The position numbers and the translations under genes were made by a program. Under the pieces are notes generated by a model, which was not told where the DNA came from, searched no databases, and saw only the letters and a program-made list of their open reading frames with translations. From IMG/VR virus record IMGVR_UViG_3300027816_004420, positions 62,001 through 126,000 of that record: DNA of 64,000 nucleotides. The stretch is one strand, 5' to 3'. The stretch is from a virus. Positions 25,262 through 35,800 of the stretch are shown here, piece by piece; the first letter of the stretch is position 1; every line of letters starts with the position of its first letter.

Positions 25262-28240
25262 TTAACAATTTATGCTTATGTTAATACATACGTTTAGTTT
25301 GACTGTTTCATTCATGTTTCTTGGTGTGCATGTCGAATTAGTTATTGATAAATTATTTCCATTTAGGAAATATGTAAACCCATAATCGTAGACTGCTGGT
25401 AGATATTGAATCAAAGCATTTCTCCAATTTGAATTTGTTGGAACATCCGTGAATCCATACCCTGTGTAGAAAGGTTGTTGTATAATTTTTTGTCCCGCAA
25501 TTTCCAAATCAACATACCAATTTGTTTCAACTGAACTTTGAACACAATCGTTTAAGGTTAATACTTGTGCTTCGAGCATTATGTTTAGTCTATTTGCTAA
25601 AATCGATTGGAAGTTTGATACATTTGTATCACCATTTAACCAAGGATATATGTTGAAGTCAACATATTCTGTTTGACATGTGTAATCAAAAATGTTTGTT
25701 ATTATAAAACAAGGCTCAACTGGCACAGGAATTATTTCACAACCTCTTTGTCTTCTATAAACGTATTTTTGTCTGTGTAGTATTGAGTTTTCGAGTCTTG
25801 AACCTGTATTCCATATTGTGGTTGCAGGTATCATTTGCTCTACTAACTTCATCCACCACGGACCCAATCCGTTGATGTAGTCGATTAGTTTTTGATACGT
25901 ATATTTGTTGTTTGGTATACCCACTGTTTGTTCTGATTGGATATACTTCCACCAAACCGATTGAAGAGTTGGATATCCTCCTGTTTTACCATCAGTGATA
26001 TATTGTCTGTTTCTAGTATTAATCATATTCTCCCAAAAAGTTTGGTAGAATTCGAAGAATGTTTTCTTTTTTGGTTCGGGTTTGATAAAAGTTGAGTCGA
26101 CTCCACCTGGAACTGGATATCCAATTGTCAGACCTGATTCAGGAATCGGGTAGTCGTATTTTCTTGAAGAAACCCAAACGTCGTAAACAAGTCCTTGTGA
26201 AGCATTCAAAAACAAATCTATGTTTTTAACATTCAATACGAGTTTTTCATTGTCCGCATAATAATAAGCGTTGAAATTAGCATCCCTTGAAACTCTTATC
26301 TTGTCATCCTCTTCAAGCCACGACTTATTATTGTCAACAACTTTTTTAAGTTTGAATCCCTCGGTCATATAAGGAAAATCTCTGAACCTATCGAGATATT
26401 TTTGACCATATGTAAATGGTTGTAGTTGAGTTTGAATATCGTAGTTCTGACCTGTATAGATTTGTCCTGTAATTTGAACCTCATCTGGACTTCTATGTTG
26501 TGGTGTGCTTTCATACCAACCAGCACCCAATTGGAAGAAATAAGATTCCGTATTTACGGGAGCCTTAGGAAATCCTTGAGCGTCTATTGGATAATCATCT
26601 AGATTTATCTGAACATCTTGATAGGTGTCAACAGTTGTGAAGGCTGTAAAGGTTTTTCCTTTTATTTTATATGTAGAACCTGGTAGATAAGCCGGTGTGT
26701 TTTGAACATAAGTTCCACCTGTTATGGCCGCATATTGTGTGTCGAACTGTTCCATGTTGATTTTTTGGTCAGCCAAATAGATGTGCTCGTTGAATTCTAT
26801 TAACGACTCGGGTGCACCAATCAATCTCATCATAAACTCAACACTTCGTCTCGTTCCTTTTGATTTGAAAAGGTATGCTGAGTTGAGAATCAAATTCCTA
26901 TAAAATGCGTAGTTGATTTCAGTTGGTGTAAGGGCTCTCGCATAACCTGGATATGAAGGTGTTTGTGTATTTCCAAAAATCGAATCTAAAAAGTCCGTAT
27001 CAGTAATAGGTGAAAAATTTGAACTCCATCCCAAGGTTTGAGATAGGTTAACTAACAATTGAGATGGGATGTCATTACCAACATTATAATTTACAGAGTT
27101 CATAAACGCTAAAGCGTCGATGAAGTTTTTGACTTGGTCAAAACTTCTTCCGTAAATTTGAAAAATCTTTTCGGCTTTCCTTCCTAATGTATCAAATTCT
27201 TTCAATGAATCTGAAACAAAAAATCTTGAAATTAAATTTGTTTTATATGAATCAAGATTTACCGCAATTGTTTCCAATTGTGTCAAATACTCTTCGAATA
27301 AGAAAGAACGAATATCTAAATTCCATGGACCGTCCTTAGGCCATGTTACAGATTGGTTGTTTGTATAAAACTGACCCCCTTCCGTTTGCTGTGGTATTTG
27401 GAACACAGCTGTGTATTCAGGTCTAACCAATCTATTCATCAGAAACTTTTCAACCTCATCCAAACTCTCAGCAAAAATTCTGTCAACTATGAAATCATTC
27501 GGTCTTATTTGATACTCTTGAATACTTGTTGTTGCGGTTTGTCCAAAAGGTGCACCGGAAACAGTGAATTTGATTATACCACTTGATAATGTTTGAGAGG
27601 GTGTAAATGAAATAACTTTGAAAATATCATCATTGATTGATACGCAGTAATCTAAGTAAGTATTGTAGAGATTCCTATAAGGTGACACACCAATTTCTCT
27701 CATGTTTAGGTTTGTGGCCGCACTTACAGAATAATCAACGTCAAATGGGTTTTTGATTCTATTAACACTTACTTCAAAACTTGTTTCATCATAAATCGGG
27801 TCATACGCGACATTCTGTGCTGTAAATCCAGTTAGGAAATCATCGTTCAAAAATTGAATATCTAAAGAAGCAGGAAATACACTTATAATATGAGTAATTG
27901 ATACTTGAAATCTTTTTGATAGTGAACCATATAATGTGAAATTTGTAACCTGAGACAAATCATAGTTCGGGTAAACCCTGAATTGAGTCGCTTGAATTCT
28001 TCTACTCTCAGCAAGTGTATCAACATCAAGATAATCCAAATCTATAGGCTCCGAAAAAGCACCAACATTAAATCTACGATTCACTTTCTCCACAATAGAA
28101 GTTGTGAATTCGAAGTTACCTTGCGTGAGACCGCCCCCTTCAACTGTCTGCAATCCTACAATATTGTCAGAGAAGGTAGCCGCCCCACTTCCTGGTCTTG
28201 GCGGATAGAAAAATTTAGTTGTTCTTCTTGATGTCGCCAT
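25262..28240 (-). CDS. Large baseplate/tail structural protein (992 aa)
   Basis: 992 aa with no membrane segments and few Cys before the C-terminus. N-terminal region: MATSRRTTKFFYPPRPGSG, then long beta-rich stretches. Helical segments at about 325-395 (LFEEYLTQLETIAVNLDSYK, KAEKIFQIYGRSFDQVKNFI) and the region around LLVNLSQTLGW resemble tail-end proteins of contractile phages in style. I cannot name a family with confidence. It begins at a TAATG overlap with the 302-aa gene, in a chain that starts with gp25 and gp6. This position corresponds to the wedge/periphery genes downstream of gene 6 in T4. A role joining fibres to the baseplate is inferred from the fibre genes that follow. Confidence 0.65.
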   Translation of the reverse strand: MATSRRTTKFFYPPRPGSGAATFSDNIVGLQTVEGGGLTQGNFEFTTSIVEKVNRRFNVGAFSEPIDLDYLDVDTLAESRRIQATQFRVYPNYDLSQVTNFTLYGSLSKRFQVSITHIISVFPASLDIQFLNDDFLTGFTAQNVAYDPIYDETSFEVSVNRIKNPFDVDYSVSAATNLNMREIGVSPYRNLYNTYLDYCVSINDDIFKVISFTPSQTLSSGIIKFTVSGAPFGQTATTSIQEYQIRPNDFIVDRIFAESLDEVEKFLMNRLVRPEYTAVFQIPQQTEGGQFYTNNQSVTWPKDGPWNLDIRSFLFEEYLTQLETIAVNLDSYKTNLISRFFVSDSLKEFDTLGRKAEKIFQIYGRSFDQVKNFIDALAFMNSVNYNVGNDIPSQLLVNLSQTLGWSSNFSPITDTDFLDSIFGNTQTPSYPGYARALTPTEINYAFYRNLILNSAYLFKSKGTRRSVEFMMRLIGAPESLIEFNEHIYLADQKINMEQFDTQYAAITGGTYVQNTPAYLPGSTYKIKGKTFTAFTTVDTYQDVQINLDDYPIDAQGFPKAPVNTESYFFQLGAGWYESTPQHRSPDEVQITGQIYTGQNYDIQTQLQPFTYGQKYLDRFRDFPYMTEGFKLKKVVDNNKSWLEEDDKIRVSRDANFNAYYYADNEKLVLNVKNIDLFLNASQGLVYDVWVSSRKYDYPIPESGLTIGYPVPGGVDSTFIKPEPKKKTFFEFYQTFWENMINTRNRQYITDGKTGGYPTLQSVWWKYIQSEQTVGIPNNKYTYQKLIDYINGLGPWWMKLVEQMIPATTIWNTGSRLENSILHRQKYVYRRQRGCEIIPVPVEPCFIITNIFDYTCQTEYVDFNIYPWLNGDTNVSNFQSILANRLNIMLEAQVLTLNDCVQSSVETNWYVDLEIAGQKIIQQPFYTGYGFTDVPTNSNWRNALIQYLPAVYDYGFTYFLNGNNLSITNSTCTPRNMNETVKLNVCINISINC

Positions 28241-29148
28241 TAACTAGTAATTGATGTAAAATTCTTACTGAAATCAATATTATCACCTCTGTTCTGTCTA
28301 ACCTCATATAATAATGCATTGAATTGGTCTCTAATTTCATACAAGTTATACTGTCTGTAAATGTTATTTTGACTATCATAGATGGTGTAGATTCCATCGT
28401 CGATAGATTTGGTTTGATTACCATAAAGTGCAATTGCAAGAGATGATATATCGTATTCGACCATTTCAATTTCAACAGTTACAGGATTGAAAAAGGTGTT
28501 TGTTATTATTATTCCTTGGTCAGGTTGTCCAATATACGGTGTTGCATTTGGTCTGTTTGTTGGTGATGAAGATGGTGATACCGTCAGGAATAACAAGTTA
28601 GAATTGTTATCAACGTATCTATATCTGATTGACTTTTGAGATGTATTAACCTCATTTGCAACCACCGCCTCACAGTAGAAACAAGAAGTTACAACTCTGA
28701 AGAAGTTTGGAATCTTCGAACCATCAGGATTAAGATATTCGATTCTGAATCCCACCAACCCTTGTGGAACAAATTTGTTAAGGAATTGTGGGTCAACGTT
28801 GTTTAAGTCAATCACAAGTCCTTTGACATTAGGTAATGCACTTAAAACACCACAATCTGTGATTATTGTTCTTATCTGAGCTGGTCTCAAATATAGAGTA
28901 TAGATTCCCAAAGCATTGAACTGATTTGCAGGAAGAGTTAGATTATATAATCCTCCTATTACTTCAACCCCTGAGTTTCCTCCTGTTTCAGTGTTTTCGA
29001 AATATGGTCTCAATATTGTTTGAGCATCGAGTTTACTTAAAACGAAGTTATCTGTGGCGTCTCTTGTCGGGGTATAATTCATTATGATTTCAACATCTTC
29101 TGGTGAAACATCTGAAGGTCTTATCGTGCCATATGAGCCAATTGCCAT
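28240..29148 (-). CDS. Baseplate-region structural protein (302 aa)
   Basis: 302 aa, MAIGSYGTIRPSDVSPEDVE onward. The central part (about 85-135) is a compact alpha/beta segment (YLRPAQIRTIITDCGVLSAL), followed by a beta segment with a Cys pair FYCEAV. I do not recognise the family. The start has a TATTTAT box 16 nt upstream, so a new transcript may begin here. The stop overlaps the ATG of the 992-aa gene (TAATG). Context points to a small baseplate or tail-end component. Confidence 0.6.
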   Translation of the reverse strand: MAIGSYGTIRPSDVSPEDVEIIMNYTPTRDATDNFVLSKLDAQTILRPYFENTETGGNSGVEVIGGLYNLTLPANQFNALGIYTLYLRPAQIRTIITDCGVLSALPNVKGLVIDLNNVDPQFLNKFVPQGLVGFRIEYLNPDGSKIPNFFRVVTSCFYCEAVVANEVNTSQKSIRYRYVDNNSNLLFLTVSPSSSPTNRPNATPYIGQPDQGIIITNTFFNPVTVEIEMVEYDISSLAIALYGNQTKSIDDGIYTIYDSQNNIYRQYNLYEIRDQFNALLYEVRQNRGDNIDFSKNFTSITS

Positions 29149-29164
29149 ATAAAATTATTTTTCT

Positions 29165-29171
29165 ATAAATA
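29165..29171 (-). promoter_or_regulatory. TATTTAT box, putative promoter of the 302-aa gene
   Basis: Minus strand: A6 (within the last codons of the upstream gene), 11 nt, CTATTTATAGAAAAATAATT, then the ATG. The 20-nt core is almost identical to the box before the 1673-aa gene at 62152. Confidence 0.5.
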
Positions 29172-29173
29172 GT

Positions 29174-30280
29174 TTATGTATCTTTTTTAATGACATTAAA
29201 AAAACCATAACCATAGTTTATCATGTCACCCAAGTTGTCCACCTCACCAAGTCTTTGGACCCTTTCGTAAGCACTGTTCTTCCCTCTCTCAACAAATACG
29301 TTTGTTTGAATCTGAGGTTGGTCCATTACTTTAAGCAAAGTTTCATTTTTTGTTATCGGCACCGCGGTTATGTTATATTCGGTTAAACCAGATGATGGTT
29401 GATAGAAAATTGTAGTTCCATCTCCATAGTCAATATAGTTGGTGTCTTGGATAGTGTAAGCAGTAAAACCATTTCCAACATTAGTAATTGAACCCCACAG
29501 CACCCCATTATTTATGATTGGTAAATTGATTCTTTGATTAATTGTTAAATTACCGTAAGGTTTCAATTCTGTGATTCTAGACCTACTTACCCCTGACACC
29601 GTAAACGGAATTGTTATATATTTCGAACTCACTTGGTCTTGAACATTGTTTTCTGCATCACCTGAAAATATATAATCATATGAAACAGGGGTTCCAATCC
29701 AATTACCAAATGATGGTGCAAAGAAACATTCACCTTGTGGATTGAATATTGTTACTTTACTGTAAGGAACTGAAATTGTTTTAGTGACAGTTGTTACACC
29801 CCAAGGGTTGATTTGTTCCAACGTGATTTTGTAATCTTTTGTAGTTCCAACTGGCGGAGTGGGATATGTATGGTTTATTGAATTGGGTGCATAATTTGTA
29901 ATTGATTGTTTTGGTGAATTATCACCCCAATCGACTCTGTAGGCAGAGAGCTGCAAGAAATTTTGGAATTGGTCCGAAGTATTATAAACATAATATGTCA
30001 TTGGACTTCCAGTAGTTGCTGAGAACAAAAAATTCGCCACAACATCTTTCTGTAATACCGCTCCGTCAAAAGGACTATAATAGCCACAATCAACCGCACT
30101 TTGTCTAAGTAATATCGGAACCGACACCTCCTTCAATAACGAGGACCCACCAGGTCCTGAACTCACAACCTTGGTCATTGCAGAATATACACCGACTGAA
30201 GTATTATTGTAATTTACAACAGCAATATCCCCTTTTACGGTCTCAGGTGAAATAATAACCTTATAGTAATCTTGACTCAT
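29174..30280 (-). CDS. Virion protein with PKD-like beta domain (368 aa)
   Basis: 368 aa. Around residues 95-160 it has a PKD-like pattern: VDWGDNSPKQSITNYAPN, then INHTYPTPPVGTTKDYKITL and VTKTISVPYS, that is, the WGDG...H-x-Y...V-x-L order of PKD domains. A second DYGDGTTIFYQPS at about 290 suggests another such fold. PKD domains are common protein-protein or carbohydrate-contact folds in surface and phage structural proteins. It overlaps the upstream 310-aa gene by ATGA. Role in the baseplate periphery is inferred from position. Confidence 0.6.
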   Translation of the reverse strand: MSQDYYKVIISPETVKGDIAVVNYNNTSVGVYSAMTKVVSSGPGGSSLLKEVSVPILLRQSAVDCGYYSPFDGAVLQKDVVANFLFSATTGSPMTYYVYNTSDQFQNFLQLSAYRVDWGDNSPKQSITNYAPNSINHTYPTPPVGTTKDYKITLEQINPWGVTTVTKTISVPYSKVTIFNPQGECFFAPSFGNWIGTPVSYDYIFSGDAENNVQDQVSSKYITIPFTVSGVSRSRITELKPYGNLTINQRINLPIINNGVLWGSITNVGNGFTAYTIQDTNYIDYGDGTTIFYQPSSGLTEYNITAVPITKNETLLKVMDQPQIQTNVFVERGKNSAYERVQRLGEVDNLGDMINYGYGFFNVIKKDT

Positions 30281-31209
30281 GGATTTATATATTCAAACCA
30301 TTTTATGGGTATACTTGTTCCCAATCTTTGTCCAGCAGTATTATACACCTGATATGTTTGTGTTGGATAATCTATTTGAACTGTGTAATAAAAATATTGT
30401 GTGTTGTCGAATGTATTTCTTTCTCCTACCGACATACATGACTGTGGTCCCAAGGTTCTATCAACATTAAATGGAGTTGGCCATTGTTGTTGACAAGGAG
30501 GAGTCGAACTTTGAGGGTCCCATCCTCTACCTGTCATCATTTTGGTAAATTGACCAGTTCCTGCGTTATAAAACTTGGCTGACATATAGAATGTTGATAT
30601 GTTCAAAAATTCTCTTTTCTTTAACCAGTAGATAAAGAAACCCTCTTTGTCTCCGATGAAATCCAAAATAAACTTTGGTTTCTTTACTGAGACTGTGGCT
30701 CTTTGCATTCGAGTGTCCATCTTCAGACCTTGTTGGGTTGGTATGATGATTGTTAGGTAGTTTGTTTGTCTTTTTTCATCAGGAGTGTCATAAAGGTCCA
30801 ACTTAAAAAACGAGTTCGTAAATGAGTTATTATAGTAGTATAAGTCTTGAGGTGTAAATCCTTCTCCTAAGTAGTTAATCTGCCAATTATTCAAATCATT
30901 AATCGAACCACCTGAATAAAAATAAAATTCATAATTACATACAGTAGAGTCTGAACCTCCAACTATATTTGATTGAGTTACTTGGCCCGTCGTTGGATTG
31001 ATAAAGATTGAGGGGCTGTTATGTGGGGCGTGACTAAATCTTGTTACCTCAAAGTCTCTACCATCACCAATAACCTCTTTAACTATTTGAGTTTCATATT
31101 CATCAATAGAGTCATCCAAACCCAAATAATCCCAAGTCATCTGAATCGGAATATTAATTTGTTTGGATATTCCCCCCTCTCTTAAAATTTGAAATTTATT
31201 CACATCCAT
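30277..31209 (-). CDS. Baseplate-region structural protein (310 aa)
   Basis: 310 aa, MDVNKFQILREGGISKQINI onward; beta-rich and aromatic-rich (FYFYSGGS, DLYYYNNSF, FFIYWLKKREF). No known motif is recognised. It overlaps its upstream neighbour by 14 nt and its downstream neighbour by ATGA, so it is part of a tightly packed structural operon (gp25, gp6 and following genes). Probably a virion protein of the tail end. Confidence 0.55.
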   Translation of the reverse strand: MDVNKFQILREGGISKQINIPIQMTWDYLGLDDSIDEYETQIVKEVIGDGRDFEVTRFSHAPHNSPSIFINPTTGQVTQSNIVGGSDSTVCNYEFYFYSGGSINDLNNWQINYLGEGFTPQDLYYYNNSFTNSFFKLDLYDTPDEKRQTNYLTIIIPTQQGLKMDTRMQRATVSVKKPKFILDFIGDKEGFFIYWLKKREFLNISTFYMSAKFYNAGTGQFTKMMTGRGWDPQSSTPPCQQQWPTPFNVDRTLGPQSCMSVGERNTFDNTQYFYYTVQIDYPTQTYQVYNTAGQRLGTSIPIKWFEYINP

Positions 31210-32890
31210 CTATCAAAGGTTTAATTGGTTCATCTACACCTAAAATAGATTCATTGTAATCTATTCCCTCAGGTATTAATCTAAATACGGCAGATACAAA
31301 AGGGTAATGCGCCGTGTTAAAGAAAGGATAATCCACACCCCTGTTTGAACTATCTTTGAATCCATATGTGTATAGGTCTCTCCATCTGAATTCTCTGTCT
31401 TGGGTAGAATAAAAAGCCCAGCTTGGTATATTCTCAATCGCGTCGACATTTCCTGTTTCGATGTAATCTGAAAATATTCTTATGGTCATAGGGATATGTG
31501 GCTCATAGTAAAAACCAGGTGAGTTCGTATTACTGTTATTTGTTGTTTGAAACACACTTTGATTGTATTTTATTTTTTGATAGTATTTTGATATGACCCT
31601 TTCGATTTGTTCATAATCATTCCACTCACAAAAATCACCATCAATAACATCTGCTCTTTTCAAGTCTAAATTATAAGTGAATGTCTTTGTTACACCACTT
31701 GTCAAAGTATATGCTGATGTTTGAATAGATGAGTTTGACTGTGTGTTATTCAAATCCCACCACGGATTAATATTTTTTGAAAGATTGAATTCCCATCCCT
31801 GTTTTATTCCGACACCATTATTAGGCTGATTGAAATAACCTGAATAACCTTTATTTATCACAGTTAGATTAATCTCGTTTAACGGTCTACCGTTGTTATC
31901 TTTTAGGGAAGCGAAATCCAAATCGTATGCGGACGTGAACGAATAAGCGTTACTACTTGTCTTCTGAGAAACCCTCGTGACTTTATTGGGAGTAATCGAA
32001 CTGTATTCAAATTTTCTTTCTTCACCAAAAACATTTTTTTCAAAACCAGCTTTTGTTACAATGATATCGTCCAAATTTGTCACAACCTTTAGTTTTTTGA
32101 TGTAGTATTTCGATTTAGTCTCATTAAGATTATCTGGATTGATAACTCTTTTAAAAGTTCCTCTAGTTCCGTTGTTGAAAGTAGAGCCAGTGTATCCAAC
32201 ATTTAAAACATTGAAGATATAAGGGTCAGATTCAACTAATCCGTTACCTAAAGAATATACTTGGAAAATCTTTTCATTCCTATATGTGAGTGATAGTTCG
32301 ACATATTCATTAGGTAAAACTCCATGAGGAGCAATACATCTAAAACTTATTATGTTGTCACCATTTTGTTGTGAGTTAAATATTTCAAATGGAATTCCGT
32401 CTCCTGCAACCCAATTGATTGGTGTGTTATTAGAATAATATGTTAATTGTTTATTATATTGGTTTTCGTAAGGATATGTTAGATAATATGTCCAATTGTA
32501 GGTATAAGCACTTTTAGATTTATATGGAAAATGTTGGTCTTTAACATCGGGTCTGTAGAAATCAAACTCATAAAACTGAGGGAATCCTTTCCAAATTGTG
32601 CTGACCGTTGAAACCTCAGGGTTTACATAAAACAGATTATTTCTAAATGGAATGTATTCAGTTGTTCCTGTATAAGTGTTGGAATACAAATAACTAAGTT
32701 TGAATGTCGGTCTGAAGACTGTAGATTCCTGTCTCTCATCGTCATAAACCTGAGCTAAACTTATTGTTTGACTTCTATCATATTCAGTAATTTCTTGTTG
32801 TTTTTCTTGTAAGGTCAAGGTGATTTCCTGGTCAACAAAAGGAGCACTTTGGAAAGTCAGACTACTCGGTATAATTTTATAGTTATTCAT
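31196..32890 (-). CDS. Baseplate-region structural protein (564 aa)
   Basis: 564 aa from MNNYKIIPSSLTFQSAPFVD. I chose the ATG at 32890 because it overlaps the stop of the 1684-aa gene by 8 nt; the longer frame would extend 16 codons into it. The protein is beta-rich and Tyr/Asn-rich, without membrane segments or a catalytic motif. It is second after gp6, the position of gene 8 in T4, but I see no sequence motif that proves a gp8 relationship and T4 gp8 is smaller (334 aa). Likely a baseplate wedge or periphery component. Confidence 0.55.
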   Translation of the reverse strand: MNNYKIIPSSLTFQSAPFVDQEITLTLQEKQQEITEYDRSQTISLAQVYDDERQESTVFRPTFKLSYLYSNTYTGTTEYIPFRNNLFYVNPEVSTVSTIWKGFPQFYEFDFYRPDVKDQHFPYKSKSAYTYNWTYYLTYPYENQYNKQLTYYSNNTPINWVAGDGIPFEIFNSQQNGDNIISFRCIAPHGVLPNEYVELSLTYRNEKIFQVYSLGNGLVESDPYIFNVLNVGYTGSTFNNGTRGTFKRVINPDNLNETKSKYYIKKLKVVTNLDDIIVTKAGFEKNVFGEERKFEYSSITPNKVTRVSQKTSSNAYSFTSAYDLDFASLKDNNGRPLNEINLTVINKGYSGYFNQPNNGVGIKQGWEFNLSKNINPWWDLNNTQSNSSIQTSAYTLTSGVTKTFTYNLDLKRADVIDGDFCEWNDYEQIERVISKYYQKIKYNQSVFQTTNNSNTNSPGFYYEPHIPMTIRIFSDYIETGNVDAIENIPSWAFYSTQDREFRWRDLYTYGFKDSSNRGVDYPFFNTAHYPFVSAVFRLIPEGIDYNESILGVDEPIKPLIDGCE

Positions 32891-35800
32891 CTGCACTATA
32901 TTTTGTCTTAAATTTATCCAAAGCAGACGCACCTGCAACTAATCCAAAGTAAAACTGGTTTGGAGCACCAATCATAAAATTGTTTGTCCAAGTTCCAGCC
33001 GTTGCAGAATATTGTTGGTTTTGGTTAACAGCAAAAATATAACCTCTTTGATATATGTCACTTACGTTGTTGTATGAACCACTGAAATAAGATGGTGCAT
33101 TCGTAAATCTTCTACTCAAAGATTGATATTCGTAAGAGATAATACCATCTGATATGTTCGTTTTCCAATTATTTTTTTCAGTTCCAAAAATTGAATTACC
33201 GCCTTCTAAACCCCACTGATAAAAAGGAACTCTTTGTGATTTAATACCGAAAGGATATGTCAGTGCATTTGCGTTAGATGCTGGTCTGAAGTTAATAACC
33301 CCTGGTGAAATATAGTCTTTTATCTGTAAATCTGCAGTTGAGGATGAGAAGAATATTCCCATAACATTATTACCTGCGGTTTGTAAAACTACAACAGCAT
33401 TGTTCGGGTCATTTGCATCAAAAGGATAAAATTCTGTGCTGAAAGGAACTATTCCAATTTCACTATTAATTGACATCATTTGAACCAAGTCGGCATCCAC
33501 CCTATTCTTAGGTTGAATAATTCCAACTGTCGATGACCTCGTGAATAAACTATTGATTGAGTTATCTCTCAATCCCAACATTTGTTGTAAGAAAGTCGCA
33601 CTCGTGATTCTAGAAAGAACAAATAGGTTTACAATATCTGATGTGTCGGAGTAACTTGTAGGATTCAGATTTGACATCACATAAGCCTTTGCGGATGCCT
33701 CCATTATAATTTCTTGGTAAAACGAATCCTTCATACCCAAATTTATGATTGTTGTTGGAAATAAAAGATTTCTCGAATTAATTGAATATTGTGGCCCTAA
33801 TGTATTTGCGGGGGAACCTATAAATCTCGAAGATGTTGAACCACTTAAAAATGGACTACTTCTAAAATAAAAATTGTTTGTATCACTATCAAAATAAGTT
33901 AACCTTGAAGGATACTTTGGTGCCAAAGGTTTATTGTTCAAATCAAAAAATACATCTATTTGGATTGGGAACATAAATAAAGAACCGTTTATCCAATTAT
34001 TCGTAAATGATTGAGACAAAACCCCTCTACACAAACCATAGTTAAATCGGAATCTATATGCCCACTCATTAAAATTTCTAATATCTTTTCCAATATCCAA
34101 AAGTGGTCTTCGTAAGAACTGGTAACATCCGCTTACTACTGCATCAGTTTCAGTGCATCCTGTATTCACTTTAAATGTCGTTCCATTTCCCTCGTAACAT
34201 TTGAGTGAAACTATTTGTGAACAAAGATTTAATGTATCTATAACGTTGGTGTAACTGTATTGTCCTACAATATCTGCGGTTGTTATGTCCGCACCTGTGC
34301 TGTAAGCATCCACTGAAATTGCACCTTCACCATACGCAGAGATTTGATAAATTGCAAAACCAATGTTTTGTTGTAACAAAGCGGGATTCAATGTCCAAGT
34401 TCCACCATCCAAGTTATCTGAAGAGGGTAATCTGTCGGTTCTCATCACATTTAGAGTGTTAGTGGAAATATTCATTGGATTACCTGTAAATGATGGTAAG
34501 AACACATTTGTGTAATAGGTTATTTCTACATCTTTGGGTCTCCTTCCAGATTCTTGAACATAAAAGAAAGCTGCACCAGAAATATCTTCAGCTGTATTAT
34601 ATTTTCCAACACGTTGTGAAGGTGTTGTTACAATAGATGAGTATGCACCATTATATGGGCTAGAAACGACTCCGTTTGAAAAATCTAATGAACCAGATGG
34701 ATTAGTTGTTCTATCCAAACTACTATAATATCCCACGTTGAAAGTTGTGAATGCTGACCACTGTTTTCCTATTTCAGTCGTGTTATTTATACCACCCCTG
34801 AAGAAATGAGATGGGTAAAATATTTCAGATTGACCATTTTGTGTGAATGGTTGAACGCTCATTATATTGGAATTAAGTTTCTGGATTGGAATATTAAGTC
34901 TTGTTTCTGCGGTCAAGGTTAATGCATCAGGGTCATTGAAACCAAAAAGAACTCCTAAACCGTATTTGTTCACGTAGGTTGGTGAATACGGGTCAACACC
35001 TCTTTGTAAGATTGTGATATACTGATTTCCATAATCTTGGAAAATTTGTGAATAAGGAATTTCGTTGGTGTAATATCCGTTGAGCCAACCAGTGTTGATA
35101 CAAATACCAAGAATTTTAATGTGTTTCTGATTATTTCCAATAATAACCGTCCCTGAATTTACAATTTGCGGTAAAGATTCATCTGGAGCTCCACCAAATA
35201 AGTTTATCGCTTGATTTATTGTTAGTGCAGTAATTACTTGATAATATTCGATATCCGCCGGATATGTATACCCCGTTATCTCGGAACCTCTATTTAATTG
35301 GTAGGTTGTTGTGAGGTTACTATAAGGGTTGTTAGGGTCACAATATCCCACATTATATGTTGATGGACCAGGATTAAGAGCCTGTCCATAAATACCACTT
35401 GTTTGTGGTGTATTTCCTGTGAAATTAAAGTTAACGTCGGTTGTATCTAAGGGGTTAACAAAACTTAACAATGTGCCAGTTTCAAGTTTGTCTGACAAAA
35501 AGATTGTAAGTGTATTATCCAAGTGATTAACCAAATTATTTGGTGAATTAAATGTAACTTTGATACGATTAACACCATCAAAATATTTTTTTCTCGTGTT
35601 AAAAATATTAACTCTTTCACCTAAGGGGAGATAATTTGAGTAAGCGAAAAAATCAACAGGACAACCATCTATAAAAATACTACCATCATCCCCTGAATCC
35701 ATAACCTTGTATGAGTTTCTACTGAATGGGTCACCGTCATTTCCACCCGCAGCACTTGCGAATGCAAGTGCCACCGCATCTCTACTATCCTCATCGAACG